A stretch of DNA of 45,322 nt from the NCBI GenBank assembly GCA_030148485.1, contig JASBTJ010000061.1:1-45322 (forward strand). The letters run 5' to 3'. This document shows, one piece after another, positions 1 through 7,205 of this stretch. Position 1 is the stretch's first letter. Each line of letters begins with the position of its first letter. The notes beneath the pieces are model-generated. The model saw nothing but the letters and a program-made list of their open reading frames with translations, did no database searches and was not told where the DNA came from. This DNA is from Gammaproteobacteria bacterium (GTDB lineage Bacteria > Pseudomonadota > Gammaproteobacteria > Chromatiales > Chromatiaceae). The position numbers and the translations under genes are program-made.

Positions 1-135
1 CGGTGACACTCGCCGGGGCGACGGTATGTTAGTAAGCATCTGATGCTTGGCAGCTCAATAGTCGTCCCCGGCGGGTGCCTGTCCCACTTGGCAAGCCTAG
101 GAGAAGACCGACCATGGAGCAGGACGGACTATCTA
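1..135. other. Structured non-coding segment next to an attC remnant, possibly an IS110-type element end
   Basis: No protein is recognisable here. Bases 7-22 can pair with 61-77 (CGCCGGGG with CCCCGGCG, then CGAC with GTCG across one bulged T, plus CAC with GTG), enclosing about 38 bases that hold a perfect small hairpin, AAGCAT-CTG-ATGCTT, at 34-48. Such nested structure suggests a functional RNA or a mobile-element end. IS110-family elements carry a structured guide RNA in a non-coding end, and an IS110-like transposase remnant lies at 751-966 beyond the cassette. That makes an element end a reasonable but unproven reading. The window starts inside the segment, so its true limits are unknown. 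Confidence 0.3.
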
Positions 136-219
136 TAAAGCAGGTCAATGCGCTCGCTATACTCGCTGGGACGCTCCACCGCTACGCGGCTCCGCGCCCC
201 TTACCTTGAACGTTATGTG
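136..219 (+). other. Integron attC-like recombination site (partial)
   Basis: The segment has a GC-rich imperfect palindrome followed by CCTTACCTTGAAC and GTTATGT (212-218). This matches the L' and R' end of integron attC sites, whose core consensus is GTTRRRY. The expected left R'' box is not clear (CTATAAA at about 132-138 is at best degenerate), so the left side is probably decayed or replaced. The AT-rich gene starts right after it, as expected for a cassette array. The octamer GTTATGTG at 212-219 is the exact reverse complement of CACATAAC at 708-715, which supports cassette boundaries. Confidence 0.6.
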
Positions 220-228
220 CAAATAGAG

Positions 229-705
229 ATGACACCTACAAAGTTACTAGGTTGGATAATTAATATTACAGGAGTAATCATTTTATCTCTTGGAATATCC
301 ACCTACTTTTGGCCGACGTTAGAAGCTAGAGTATTGGAAATAAAGAAACATCACATAGCTTATGACAACACCCCGGTTATTACTCCTGGTAAAAAGCCTA
401 AATTAAGGGATACTCACATCAACACCATAGAAATAGAATATGAGTACAAAGTTGATGGTAAGAAATATAAAAACACAACAACTTCATTATTTAGTAAAAG
501 AATTAAATATTATAATGAATCACTATTACCAGAAGCCGGAAAAACAATTAACATTAGATATGCGCCGCTAGCTAATAATTTAAGTATTATTAATACTGGC
601 ATACCAATTTTTACCGTTATCGCTTTAGTTATTACAGGTTCTTTTCTTTTATTTTTAAAGGAATTTAGCGCATGGTTTTTTACAACCATCTTCAAACAGA
701 AATAA
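229..705 (+). CDS. DUF3592-type membrane protein, integron gene cassette
   Basis: This 158-residue protein has a hydrophobic helix near each end (about residues 7-26 and 128-150). The soluble region between carries the DUF3592-like pattern: a strand with EYEYKVDGKKY, then a GKTINIRYAP stretch. Its function is unknown and it is predicted to sit in the inner membrane. I chose ATG 229 because the in-frame ATG at 148 lies inside the attC-like site, and translation from there would give residues encoded by the recombination site. The gene is strikingly AT-rich compared with the rest of the window, and TAA ends it. It is flanked by attC core sequences, as in a mobile integron cassette acquired from elsewhere. 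No integrase is in the window. Confidence 0.7.
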   Translation: MTPTKLLGWIINITGVIILSLGISTYFWPTLEARVLEIKKHHIAYDNTPVITPGKKPKLRDTHINTIEIEYEYKVDGKKYKNTTTSLFSKRIKYYNESLLPEAGKTINIRYAPLANNLSIINTGIPIFTVIALVITGSFLLFLKEFSAWFFTTIFKQK

Positions 706-730
706 CACACATAACACACGCCCTGAGGTA
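706..730 (+). other. Left (R'') end of the cassette's own attC, interrupted
   Basis: CACATAAC at 708-715 fits the R'' box and pairs exactly with GTTATGTG at the cassette start, as expected because integrase cuts between G and TT of the R' box. The rest of the attC is missing: within about 30 bases the sequence becomes the 3' end of a transposase remnant on the other strand. This is compatible with an insertion-sequence hit in the attC. Confidence 0.5.
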
Positions 731-750
731 GTCCGCCAAGGGAACCAGGT

Positions 751-966
751 CTATTTGGCGAAGTCTTCGACGAGCGGGGATCCCTTCGCCTTGAGGGCCA
801 TCAGGTACTTGGCTTCGTCATAGGGTCGGCGGTCGATCCAGCAGCGATGAAGGATGCTGATCCATTTGAACGCCAATGCGCGGATCGCCATCTGGTGGAT
901 TTTCCCCTTCTCACGCTGGGCCTGATAGCACGCCCGCGCCCAGAACGAGATCCGCAGGGGCTCGTC
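751..966 (-). pseudogene. Transposase C-terminal remnant, IS110/IS116/IS902-like
   Basis: The reverse strand from GAC at 966 to TAG at 753-751 reads as about 71 codons: DEPLRISFWARACYQAQREK, then a stretch with ALAFKWISILHRCW, then PYDEAKYLMALKAKGSPL. I recognise this as the C-terminal part of an IS110-group transposase from recollection of the family, not a search. Nothing similar continues upstream on that strand, so the N-terminal catalytic part (DEDD RuvC-like) is gone and the copy is dead. It abuts the R'' box of the cassette attC. Some IS110/IS1111-group elements are known to target attC sites. Bases 967-1118 hold no further gene that I can support. Confidence 0.6.
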
Positions 967-1118
967 GGCCCGTCGCTATCACATCCGCCCCCCAAGAATG
1001 CGGTCATTTTTGCGTCGTCGCCCCGCGGATCGGCATTGAAGTGGCGATGAACGAGCGCTACCGCATGGCGGTCCAATGCTGAGACACGACGGAATAAACC
1101 CGGACAAGGAAGACGACA

Positions 1119-2471
1119 ATGGCTCAACCCTACGATCTCATCGTTATCGGCACCGGCACCGCCGCCACCGTTAGCGCCACACGCTGCCGTGCGGCGGGCT
1201 GGCGGGTGGCGGTAATCGATCATCGCCCGTTCGGCGGCACCTGCGCGCTGCGCGGCTGTGATCCGAAAAAGATGCTGGTGGCCGCCGCCGAGGTGATCGA
1301 CGGCGTCAGCCGCATGCACCAGGTGGACGTGGTCCAAGGCCAGTCGGCCATCGACTGGGCGGCACTGCAGCGCTTCAAACGCTCATTCACCGACCCAGTG
1401 CCGGACAAGCGCGAGCGAATGTACCGGGATCACGGTATCAATACCTACCACGGCAAGGCCCGTTTCACCGGACCGAACCGGATCACTGTGAATGGAGAGG
1501 CACTCGAGGCCAAACAGTTCGTCATCGCCGCCGGTGCCGAACCGGCGCCGCTGCCCATCGACGGCGCGGAACACCTCACGCTGAGCGACGCCTTCCTGGA
1601 ACTCGAATCGTTACCCAAGCGGCTGGTACTGGTCGGCGGCGGCTTCATCGGCTTCGAGTTCGCTCACGTGGCCGCCCGCGCCGGCGCGCAGGTTACCATC
1701 CTCAATCGTGGCCCTCGTCCGCTCAAGAATTTCGAACCCGAACTCGTCGACGCGCTGGTCCGACGCGGCGAGGGCATCGGCATTGAGCTGCATTGCGGGC
1801 ACGAAGTGAAATCGATTTGCCCAGACAACGACGAGTATACCGTTCACGCGACGGCCCCAGATGGCGAGGCGACTTTCGCAGCCGCCTGCGTCGTGCACAG
1901 CGGCGGGCGTGTGCCCGCAGTGGCCGATCTGGACCTCGATGCCGCCGGTATCGCCTATGAAAAATTCCACATTGGGCGAAACCCGTACTTGCAAAGCACC
2001 TCGAATCCAGCCGTCTATATTGCCGGCGATGCCGGCGCCCCGCCCCTGCCGCTGACGCCGGTCGCCGCGCTGGAGGCTAACGCGGTGGCAAGCAACCTGT
2101 TGGACGGCAATCACCAAACGGTGGATTACGCCGGCATTCCCACCGCGGTGTTCAGTGTGCCGGCGCTGGCCCGGGTCGGTCTGCTGGAGGCCGAGGCGAA
2201 GGAACAGGGGCTGAAATATCGCGTTAACCACCAGATGGTTCCGGACTGGTACAGCGCCCGGCGGGCAAACGAGCCCTGTTACGCCTATAAGGTGTTGGTG
2301 GAGGAGGAAACCGATCGCGTGCTCGGCGCCCACGTGGTCGGCCCCGATGCGGTGGAAATCGTCAATCTGTTCGGACTGGCCATGCGCACCGGCCTCAAGG
2401 CGGCGGATCTGGCCTACGCAACCTTCGCCTACCCGACCTGGGCCTCCGATCTGGAGTCCATGTTACCGTGA
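1119..2471 (+). CDS. Pyridine nucleotide-disulfide oxidoreductase (glutathione/mercuric reductase-like flavoprotein)
   Basis: This 450-residue cytosolic flavoenzyme has a dinucleotide-binding motif (GTGTAATVSATRC, from residue 11) and a redox-active disulfide in GGTCALRGCDPKK (Cys42 and Cys47). It also has an NAD(P) Rossmann motif (LVGGGFIGFEF), the second FAD motif (VYIAGDAGA) and a C-terminal dimerisation domain. Family members move electrons from NAD(P)H through FAD to a disulfide or similar substrate. The disulfide loop differs from the usual GGTCVNVGCVPKK. The C-terminal tail reads AYPTWASDLE, where classical members have HPTxxE, so the acid/base His appears absent. The substrate cannot be named. 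AAGGA sits at a good distance before ATG 1119. The gene stands alone, just downstream of the mobile scar. Confidence 0.85.
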   Translation: MAQPYDLIVIGTGTAATVSATRCRAAGWRVAVIDHRPFGGTCALRGCDPKKMLVAAAEVIDGVSRMHQVDVVQGQSAIDWAALQRFKRSFTDPVPDKRERMYRDHGINTYHGKARFTGPNRITVNGEALEAKQFVIAAGAEPAPLPIDGAEHLTLSDAFLELESLPKRLVLVGGGFIGFEFAHVAARAGAQVTILNRGPRPLKNFEPELVDALVRRGEGIGIELHCGHEVKSICPDNDEYTVHATAPDGEATFAAACVVHSGGRVPAVADLDLDAAGIAYEKFHIGRNPYLQSTSNPAVYIAGDAGAPPLPLTPVAALEANAVASNLLDGNHQTVDYAGIPTAVFSVPALARVGLLEAEAKEQGLKYRVNHQMVPDWYSARRANEPCYAYKVLVEEETDRVLGAHVVGPDAVEIVNLFGLAMRTGLKAADLAYATFAYPTWASDLESMLP

Positions 2472-2569
2472 AGTAACATTGTTCCGCCGGCGGCGCCGAG
2501 CGACGTCGGGTGCGGGGTAGAAACGGCGGTCTTGTAGCGCGGTGTGTCACGAAGTTTTTATCCTGATCC

Positions 2570-2602
2570 CAATCGGGCTCCAATCGGGCTCCAATCGGGC
2601 TC
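2570..2602 (+). repeat. Three tandem copies of an 11-bp unit
   Basis: The unit CAATCGGGCTC is repeated exactly three times (2570-2580, 2581-2591, 2592-2602) in the gap between the reductase and the methyltransferase-like gene. It lies about 70 bases upstream of the proposed start at 2672. It could be a binding-site array or simple slippage; nothing in the sequence decides this. Confidence 0.8.
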
Positions 2603-2671
2603 CAAACGCCGCTCCGTGTTCGAGCCCGCTGAACGCGACGGTACCTGGCCGATACATCCCCACACCCCCGC

Positions 2672-3115
2672 ATGGACAGCCCGTTGCCATCAGCGCACCC
2701 CAACATCATTGCACCGCCGCCGTTGCTCTTCGCGGGGTTCGCCCTGACAGGATTCGGTCTGCACTGGATGCTGCCACTCCGGATACCGAGTGAATTCGGC
2801 TGGCGGCTCGCTATCGGGTTGTTTTTCCTGACTGGCGGCTCGGCCCTCGCCCGTTGGGCGTTTGCACATTTTCGTCGCCACGCGACCTCAGCCAGCCCGC
2901 GGGACAGCGCGGTCGCGTTGATCCAGGACAGGCCGTTCGCGTTGTCGCGCAATCCGGTGTACGTTGCCATGTCGCTGCTCTATCTTGGCGTGGCGTTCGG
3001 GCTGGGGTCCGGCTGGCTGCTGCTGCTGCCCGTGCTGTTGGTGGCGATGCACGTCGGCGTGGTGCGACCGGAAGAGCGGTACCTGACGACCCGGTTCGGC
3101 GATGCTTATGCGTAG
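2672..3115 (+). CDS. Isoprenylcysteine carboxylmethyltransferase-family membrane protein, frame continues past a TAG to 3145
   Basis: The 147 residues before the first stop contain several hydrophobic helices and the ICMT/PEMT-like signature (PFALSRNPVYVAMSLLYLG, then EERYLTTRFGDAYA). This family of integral membrane methyltransferases uses S-adenosylmethionine; the bacterial substrates are mostly unknown. After TAG 3113-3115 the same frame encodes YRNRVRPWL and then TGA (3143-3145), which is exactly the usual family ending (Y-x-x-R-V-R-x-W-L). The TAG therefore truncates a conserved tail by nine residues plus the stop position. The truncated protein may still fold. ATG 2672 lacks a strong ribosome site, so the exact start is uncertain. 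Confidence 0.75.
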   Translation: MDSPLPSAHPNIIAPPPLLFAGFALTGFGLHWMLPLRIPSEFGWRLAIGLFFLTGGSALARWAFAHFRRHATSASPRDSAVALIQDRPFALSRNPVYVAMSLLYLGVAFGLGSGWLLLLPVLLVAMHVGVVRPEERYLTTRFGDAYA

Positions 3116-3244
3116 TACCGCAACCGGGTACGGCCTTGGCTGTGACGCTCAGCGCGCGCACGGTCCGCCACCGGGGAATCGACGGGTGATGCCGCACGGG
3201 CACAGCGACAGGTCCATCGCCAACACTAGCGGAGTCATCGTCCG

Positions 3245-3757
3245 ATGAGCACCCCCGCCATGCTGCACTTCTTTTGCGGGAAGATGGCGGCCGGAAAATC
3301 CACCCTCGCCCGTCAGCTCGCGGCCAGACACGACGCGCTGTTGCTCAGCGAGGACGACTGGCTGGGCGGTCTGTTCCCCGGCCAGATCAATGCGGTTGCC
3401 GACTACGCCAAGCACTCAAAGCAGCTGCGGTCGATACTGGGGCCGCACGTACAGCAGTTGCTGGCACGGGGAACCGAGGTGGTGCTGGATTTTCCGGGCA
3501 ATACCCCGGCGCAGCGCGTTTGGTTTCGGTCCATCTTTGAGCCGGTTAACGCCCCGCACACCCTGCATTTTATCGACCTGACGGACGCTCAGTGCCTACG
3601 CCAATTACGCCAGCGCCATACCGGGCAAGCCGCCGGGTCCGCCTTCACGTCGGCGGCGGCATTTGCATCCGTAACCCGGTATTTTTCACCGCCAGCGGGC
3701 GACGAGGATTTCAACGTGGTCAGGTACAACGACACCCAGGATCGCATACCGAACTGA
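3245..3757 (+). CDS. P-loop AAA-type ATP-binding protein, predicted kinase
   Basis: The 170-residue protein begins with a Walker A motif (GKMAAGKST, residues 12-20). An LSEDDWLGGLFPG segment follows, as in small zeta-toxin/gluconate-kinase-like P-loop kinases, then a Walker B-like strand (VVLDFPG) and an arginine-rich lid (LRQLRQRHTG). It probably phosphorylates a small molecule or nucleotide, but the substrate is unknown. No antitoxin-like partner is adjacent, so a toxin-antitoxin role is not supported. It follows the methyltransferase-like gene by about 100 bases and could be co-transcribed with it. Bases 3758-4033 downstream hold nothing I can assign. Confidence 0.75.
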   Translation: MSTPAMLHFFCGKMAAGKSTLARQLAARHDALLLSEDDWLGGLFPGQINAVADYAKHSKQLRSILGPHVQQLLARGTEVVLDFPGNTPAQRVWFRSIFEPVNAPHTLHFIDLTDAQCLRQLRQRHTGQAAGSAFTSAAAFASVTRYFSPPAGDEDFNVVRYNDTQDRIPN

Positions 3758-4033
3758 CTTTTCATTGTGCACACCACCGGTTGCGCAAAACGCCGGCACG
3801 GCGCTCGATCAGCGTGACACCCGCCACCAGCGGAACCCGATCTGCGCCCCGAAGAGGCCGCGGCCTGATCGTCAGCGAACGCGACCGCAGATCTTTCCGG
3901 CTGACAGCTGATCGACCACAAGCGGTCAAAGAATCGCGACGTCCTTGATATAAACACTAGACTCGACTGCTGGTCTGGTTCGATACGCGGGCGCAAAGCC
4001 GGCGCAGATCGATTTCACGAGGAGACGCGTGAT

Positions 4034-4420
4034 ATGAACATGCACTATGGCGCCCTGTTATGTGCGGGCACCTTGACCTTGCTATCCACCACCATGGCCG
4101 GTAAACGACTGAGCGGCGATGAGATCCGTACGCTGCTCACCGGCAAGACGGTTCACGGCACCCACCACAAGCGCGGCACCATCGAAACGCATTTCGGTGA
4201 AGACGGCCGTGTGACCAACTGATCCGGCGACGGGACGACACGCGCCGGAAAGTGGTGGGTTGACGGCGATAAACGCTGCATCGCCTGGGATCATAAGGGC
4301 AAGGATTTTTGCCACTAGATCAAGCGCGAAGACGATGGCAGCCACGTGCTGATCCATAGCCGCAAGGGCAAGCGCCTGGTGGAAATGACCACCGTCAGCG
4401 ACGGTAGCCCGGTGAACTGA
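4034..4420 (+). pseudogene. Small secreted protein gene with two in-frame stops (TGA and TAG)
   Basis: From ATG 4034 the frame encodes a signal peptide (hydrophobic core after MNMHYGALLC, cleavage near TTMAGK) and a small domain (LSGDEIRTLLTGKTVHGTH). The frame stays coherent through TGA 4220-4222 and TAG 4316-4318 to a final TGA at 4418-4420. Between and after the stops it reads RAGKWWVDGDKRCIAWDHKG and SHVLIHSRKGKRLVEMT, which look like real protein. Restored, it would be 128 residues and periplasmic. It resembles small bacterial secreted domains with a KWW-x(5-10)-C pattern, whose function I do not know. No frameshift is needed. The first 62 residues alone would lack the conserved W/C part. 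Confidence 0.6.
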
Positions 4421-4557
4421 TCGCTTACACTCCTACCCGCCGGCGAGGCGGTTGGTTGACGTCGCCGAGCGGCGGCACGGGCAAGCAAATCGCCATCCCC
4501 CGCCGCGCGACGGCAGTCAGGCACCGGCCGAGGGGGAGCCCAAGCTCCCTGCCCGGC

Positions 4558-5871
4558 TCAAGTCGCCCAATCCGCAATGGCCGCACTCGCGGCCATCACC
4601 CGACCGCAGTACTTGTTCAGAAAGGCACGGTCGATTCGGCCCTGGTGCGCGGCGGCTTTGAGTGCTTCGCTGCCGTCAAAATCGACATCGGCCAGACGGA
4701 AGCTCAACTCGTCAGCGGGTCGGCCGAAATCGCTCCCCGGCAGGGTGGCAACACCCCGCTCCCGCAACAACCCTTCGCACAACTGCGGGCTGGTGTGGAT
4801 ACCCCGCTCTGCGAGACTGTCTTTTTGCGCGGTGAAATCGGGAAACAGATAGAAGCCGCCCTCCGGCTCCGCCACCTGTATGCCTGCGGCAGCCAGCTGT
4901 TCGACCACGGCCCCACCCAGCGCGCGTAGGATGCGGCGGGAGTGATGCAGATAGGCACCAATCTCCGGCCCACCCTGGTAGGCCCGTACCACGGCATACT
5001 GGATCGGCGCACTGGTGGTGGTAAAGGTCTCGCTGGCGACCACGGCCATGGCCTCCTGCAGCCAACGTAGCGCCGGTGGAAACAGGAAGGTGCCCAACCG
5101 CCAACCACCGGCCCCGGCCCACTTGCTCAGGCCACTGCTGATGATGGTGCCTTCCGGGTAGTGGCGGGCGATGGACCGGTGCTGGCCTTGATGGTACAGC
5201 TCGCCGTAGATCTCGTCGGACAACACGATCACGCCGTAACGTTGCGCCACCGCCGCCAGCGCGGCCAACTGGTCGTCGTCGTAACTGACCCCCAGCGGAT
5301 TGCTGGGGTAGTTGAGGATCAGCAAGCGCGGGCGCGTCGGATCGCCCCGGCACAATGCGTCCAGTTCAGCCGGCTGAAGACGCCAGCCGTGGTCCCGTTG
5401 CGTCGTGATCCAATGTACCTGGCGACCGATGATCGACGCTTGAGGGGTGTAGGACACCCAACTGGGCGCGGGAACGAGCAGGTCGCCGTAGTACACCAGT
5501 TGCAGGATGAACATCAGCTCCTTGGAGCCCGGGCCGATCAACACATCCTCCCCGCCCCCGGCGACGGCGTTGACACGTTGATGATAGCCGGCAACCGCCT
5601 CCCTCAGCGCAGGTAGTCCCTTTACCGGCAGGTAGTCTTTTTGATGGGCGTTGTCCCGCAACGCCTGGACAACCACATCCGGTACCGGGAACGGCGACTG
5701 CCCCAGCCCCAACCGGTAAACCTGTTTGCCGGCTTGCTGCAACCGGGCACTGTGCTCATTGACGGCCAGCGTCGCCGATGGCGCCAGGCTGCGAACATTC
5801 AGATTGAGCTGCGCGTTTGCCGGGGTCCGTTGCGGCGCAAAGCCGAACGGCGACTGCGGAACGGCATTCAT
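4558..5871 (-). CDS. Class I/II pyridoxal-phosphate aminotransferase
   Basis: This 437-residue protein of the aspartate aminotransferase fold has GLGQSPFPVPDVV near the N terminus, the NYPSNPLG substrate loop and LSDEIYGELYH. SSGLSKWAGAGGWRLG carries the lysine expected to bind pyridoxal phosphate, and the arginine in FRLADVDFDG would bind the substrate carboxylate. It transfers an amino group between an amino acid and a 2-oxo acid in the cytosol; the exact substrates are not evident. The frame is open upstream to 5997, but I chose ATG 5871 (MNAVPQS) because an AAGGA lies about eight bases before it. The extra upstream residues are arginine-rich and look non-coding. It is divergent from the efflux transporter gene, with about 277 bases between them. 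Confidence 0.85.
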   Translation of the reverse strand: MNAVPQSPFGFAPQRTPANAQLNLNVRSLAPSATLAVNEHSARLQQAGKQVYRLGLGQSPFPVPDVVVQALRDNAHQKDYLPVKGLPALREAVAGYHQRVNAVAGGGEDVLIGPGSKELMFILQLVYYGDLLVPAPSWVSYTPQASIIGRQVHWITTQRDHGWRLQPAELDALCRGDPTRPRLLILNYPSNPLGVSYDDDQLAALAAVAQRYGVIVLSDEIYGELYHQGQHRSIARHYPEGTIISSGLSKWAGAGGWRLGTFLFPPALRWLQEAMAVVASETFTTTSAPIQYAVVRAYQGGPEIGAYLHHSRRILRALGGAVVEQLAAAGIQVAEPEGGFYLFPDFTAQKDSLAERGIHTSPQLCEGLLRERGVATLPGSDFGRPADELSFRLADVDFDGSEALKAAAHQGRIDRAFLNKYCGRVMAASAAIADWAT

Positions 5872-6086
5872 CACTGTGTCCTTGTCGAGTCCCGCCCGAC
5901 GTCGTGCACCCACTGGTGACTGCGCAAGGAGCGTACCAGGGCACAGCCCCCTTGCCGCACGCCAGATCGTTCGTTCGCGGCGCAAATCGCGATCCATACC
6001 TAGCGGCGCGTACCACTACAGTGCGTACCCACGAACTTTGCCGCCATGTCGCCGGTCTTTATGCAGACAGCTTGCGGGCGGCAGGA

Positions 6087-6115
6087 TTGCCCTGCGCCGT
6101 CGGTATCCGTATTAT
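6087..6115 (+). promoter_or_regulatory. Sigma-70-type promoter for the cation efflux gene
   Basis: TTGCCC (6087-6092) and TATTAT (6110-6115) are separated by 17 bases, close to the TTGACA/TATAAT consensus. Transcription would start near 6122 and leave a leader of under 30 bases before the TTG start at 6149. No operator-like inverted repeat was obvious. Confidence 0.5.
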
Positions 6116-6148
6116 GGCTAGGGGCACGGTTCCGCTGGAGCACTACCG

Positions 6149-7051
6149 TTGGCACACGACCACAGCGCCCACCACGGCAATTACAATCGCGCCTTCGCCA
6201 TCGGCGTAGTGGTGAACCTTGCCTTTGTCGCCATCGAAGCGGGCTATGGCATTGCCGCCGACTCGCTGGCGTTGATCGCGGATGCCGGCCACAACCTGAG
6301 CGATGTGGTCGGGCTGCTGTTGGCGTGGGGAGCAAGCGCGCTGGCCGGCAAGGCCGCGTCGGACAAACGGACCTACGGTTTTCGCAAGGCAACGGTGATG
6401 GCCTCGTTGGGTAGTGCGATCATGCTGTTGGTGGCCTTAGGCGGTATCGCCTGGGAAGCCATCGGTCGATTCAACGACCCGCAACCGGTGGCCGGCATGA
6501 CGGTGATCGTAGTCGCGGCCATCGGCGTGGTCATCAATACCGCCACGGCGCTGTTGTTCGTGTCCGGGCAAAAACACGACCTGAACCTGCGCGGCGCCTT
6601 TCTGCACATGGCCGCGGACGCAGCGGTTTCGGTAGGCGTGGTGATCGCGGGGCTGTTCATTCTGTTCAAGAACTGGTTATGGATCGACCCCGCCATCAGT
6701 CTGGTCATTGCCGGCGTCATCTTCGTCGGCACCTGGGGACTGTTGCGCGATTCCATGAACTACGCCATGGACGCCGTGCCGGCGAAGATCGATCTGACCG
6801 GTGTGCGCCAATATCTGGAGCATTTCGATCACGTCGACCACATCCACGACCTGCACATCTGGCCCTTGAGCACCACGGAGATCGCGCTAACGGTGCACTT
6901 GGTGGTCAACAAGCAGGTGCTGGACAACGACTTTCTCAACGAGCTGCAAACACATCTGCATGACACCTTCGACATCGAGCATGCGACCATTCAGATTGAA
7001 AGTGCGTTGGCCGAGAACCATTGTCGACTGGACTGCCATCCCGCCGGTTGA
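6149..7051 (+). CDS. Cation diffusion facilitator, CzcD-like zinc/divalent metal efflux transporter
   Basis: This 300-residue inner-membrane protein has six predicted helices and the paired HxxxD metal-site motifs of the family: H48-N-L-S-D52 in helix 2 and HMAAD in helix 5. A histidine-rich N terminus (MAHDHSAHHG) and a cytosolic C-terminal domain (HVDHIHDLHIWPLST) complete the pattern. Such proteins expel Zn2+, Co2+ or Cd2+ in exchange for protons. TTG 6149 is taken as the start because GGAG lies eight bases upstream and the His-rich N terminus is typical. A CHPAG-type ending with cysteines and histidines may add a metal ligand. It stands alone under its own promoter. Confidence 0.9.
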   Translation: MAHDHSAHHGNYNRAFAIGVVVNLAFVAIEAGYGIAADSLALIADAGHNLSDVVGLLLAWGASALAGKAASDKRTYGFRKATVMASLGSAIMLLVALGGIAWEAIGRFNDPQPVAGMTVIVVAAIGVVINTATALLFVSGQKHDLNLRGAFLHMAADAAVSVGVVIAGLFILFKNWLWIDPAISLVIAGVIFVGTWGLLRDSMNYAMDAVPAKIDLTGVRQYLEHFDHVDHIHDLHIWPLSTTEIALTVHLVVNKQVLDNDFLNELQTHLHDTFDIEHATIQIESALAENHCRLDCHPAG

Positions 7052-7205
7052 GCGGCGCCTGAGGACTGCAGGTCCGCAACCATTTATTAAACCTTTTACC
7101 CTGTACACCGTGTGGGTTAAAGTGCGGCCAATATAACGAATCCAGGCCGCCCAGGATGGTCATGCTCGGGTTCCGGTGCGATTCCGATAATACGAAGACC
7201 CGACC

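Noticed and set aside
148..228. In-frame upstream ATG extending the cassette protein by 27 residues
   Set aside because: It lies within the attC-like site and encodes the palindrome, so the start at 229 is preferred.
801..1337. 178-codon minus-strand frame across the reductase start
   Set aside because: It is low-complexity Arg/Gly/Ala sequence in a different frame from the transposase remnant, and it overlaps the real gene at 1119.
3245..3757. Zeta-type toxin of a toxin-antitoxin pair
   Set aside because: No small antitoxin gene is adjacent, and the motif pattern fits general P-loop kinases equally well.
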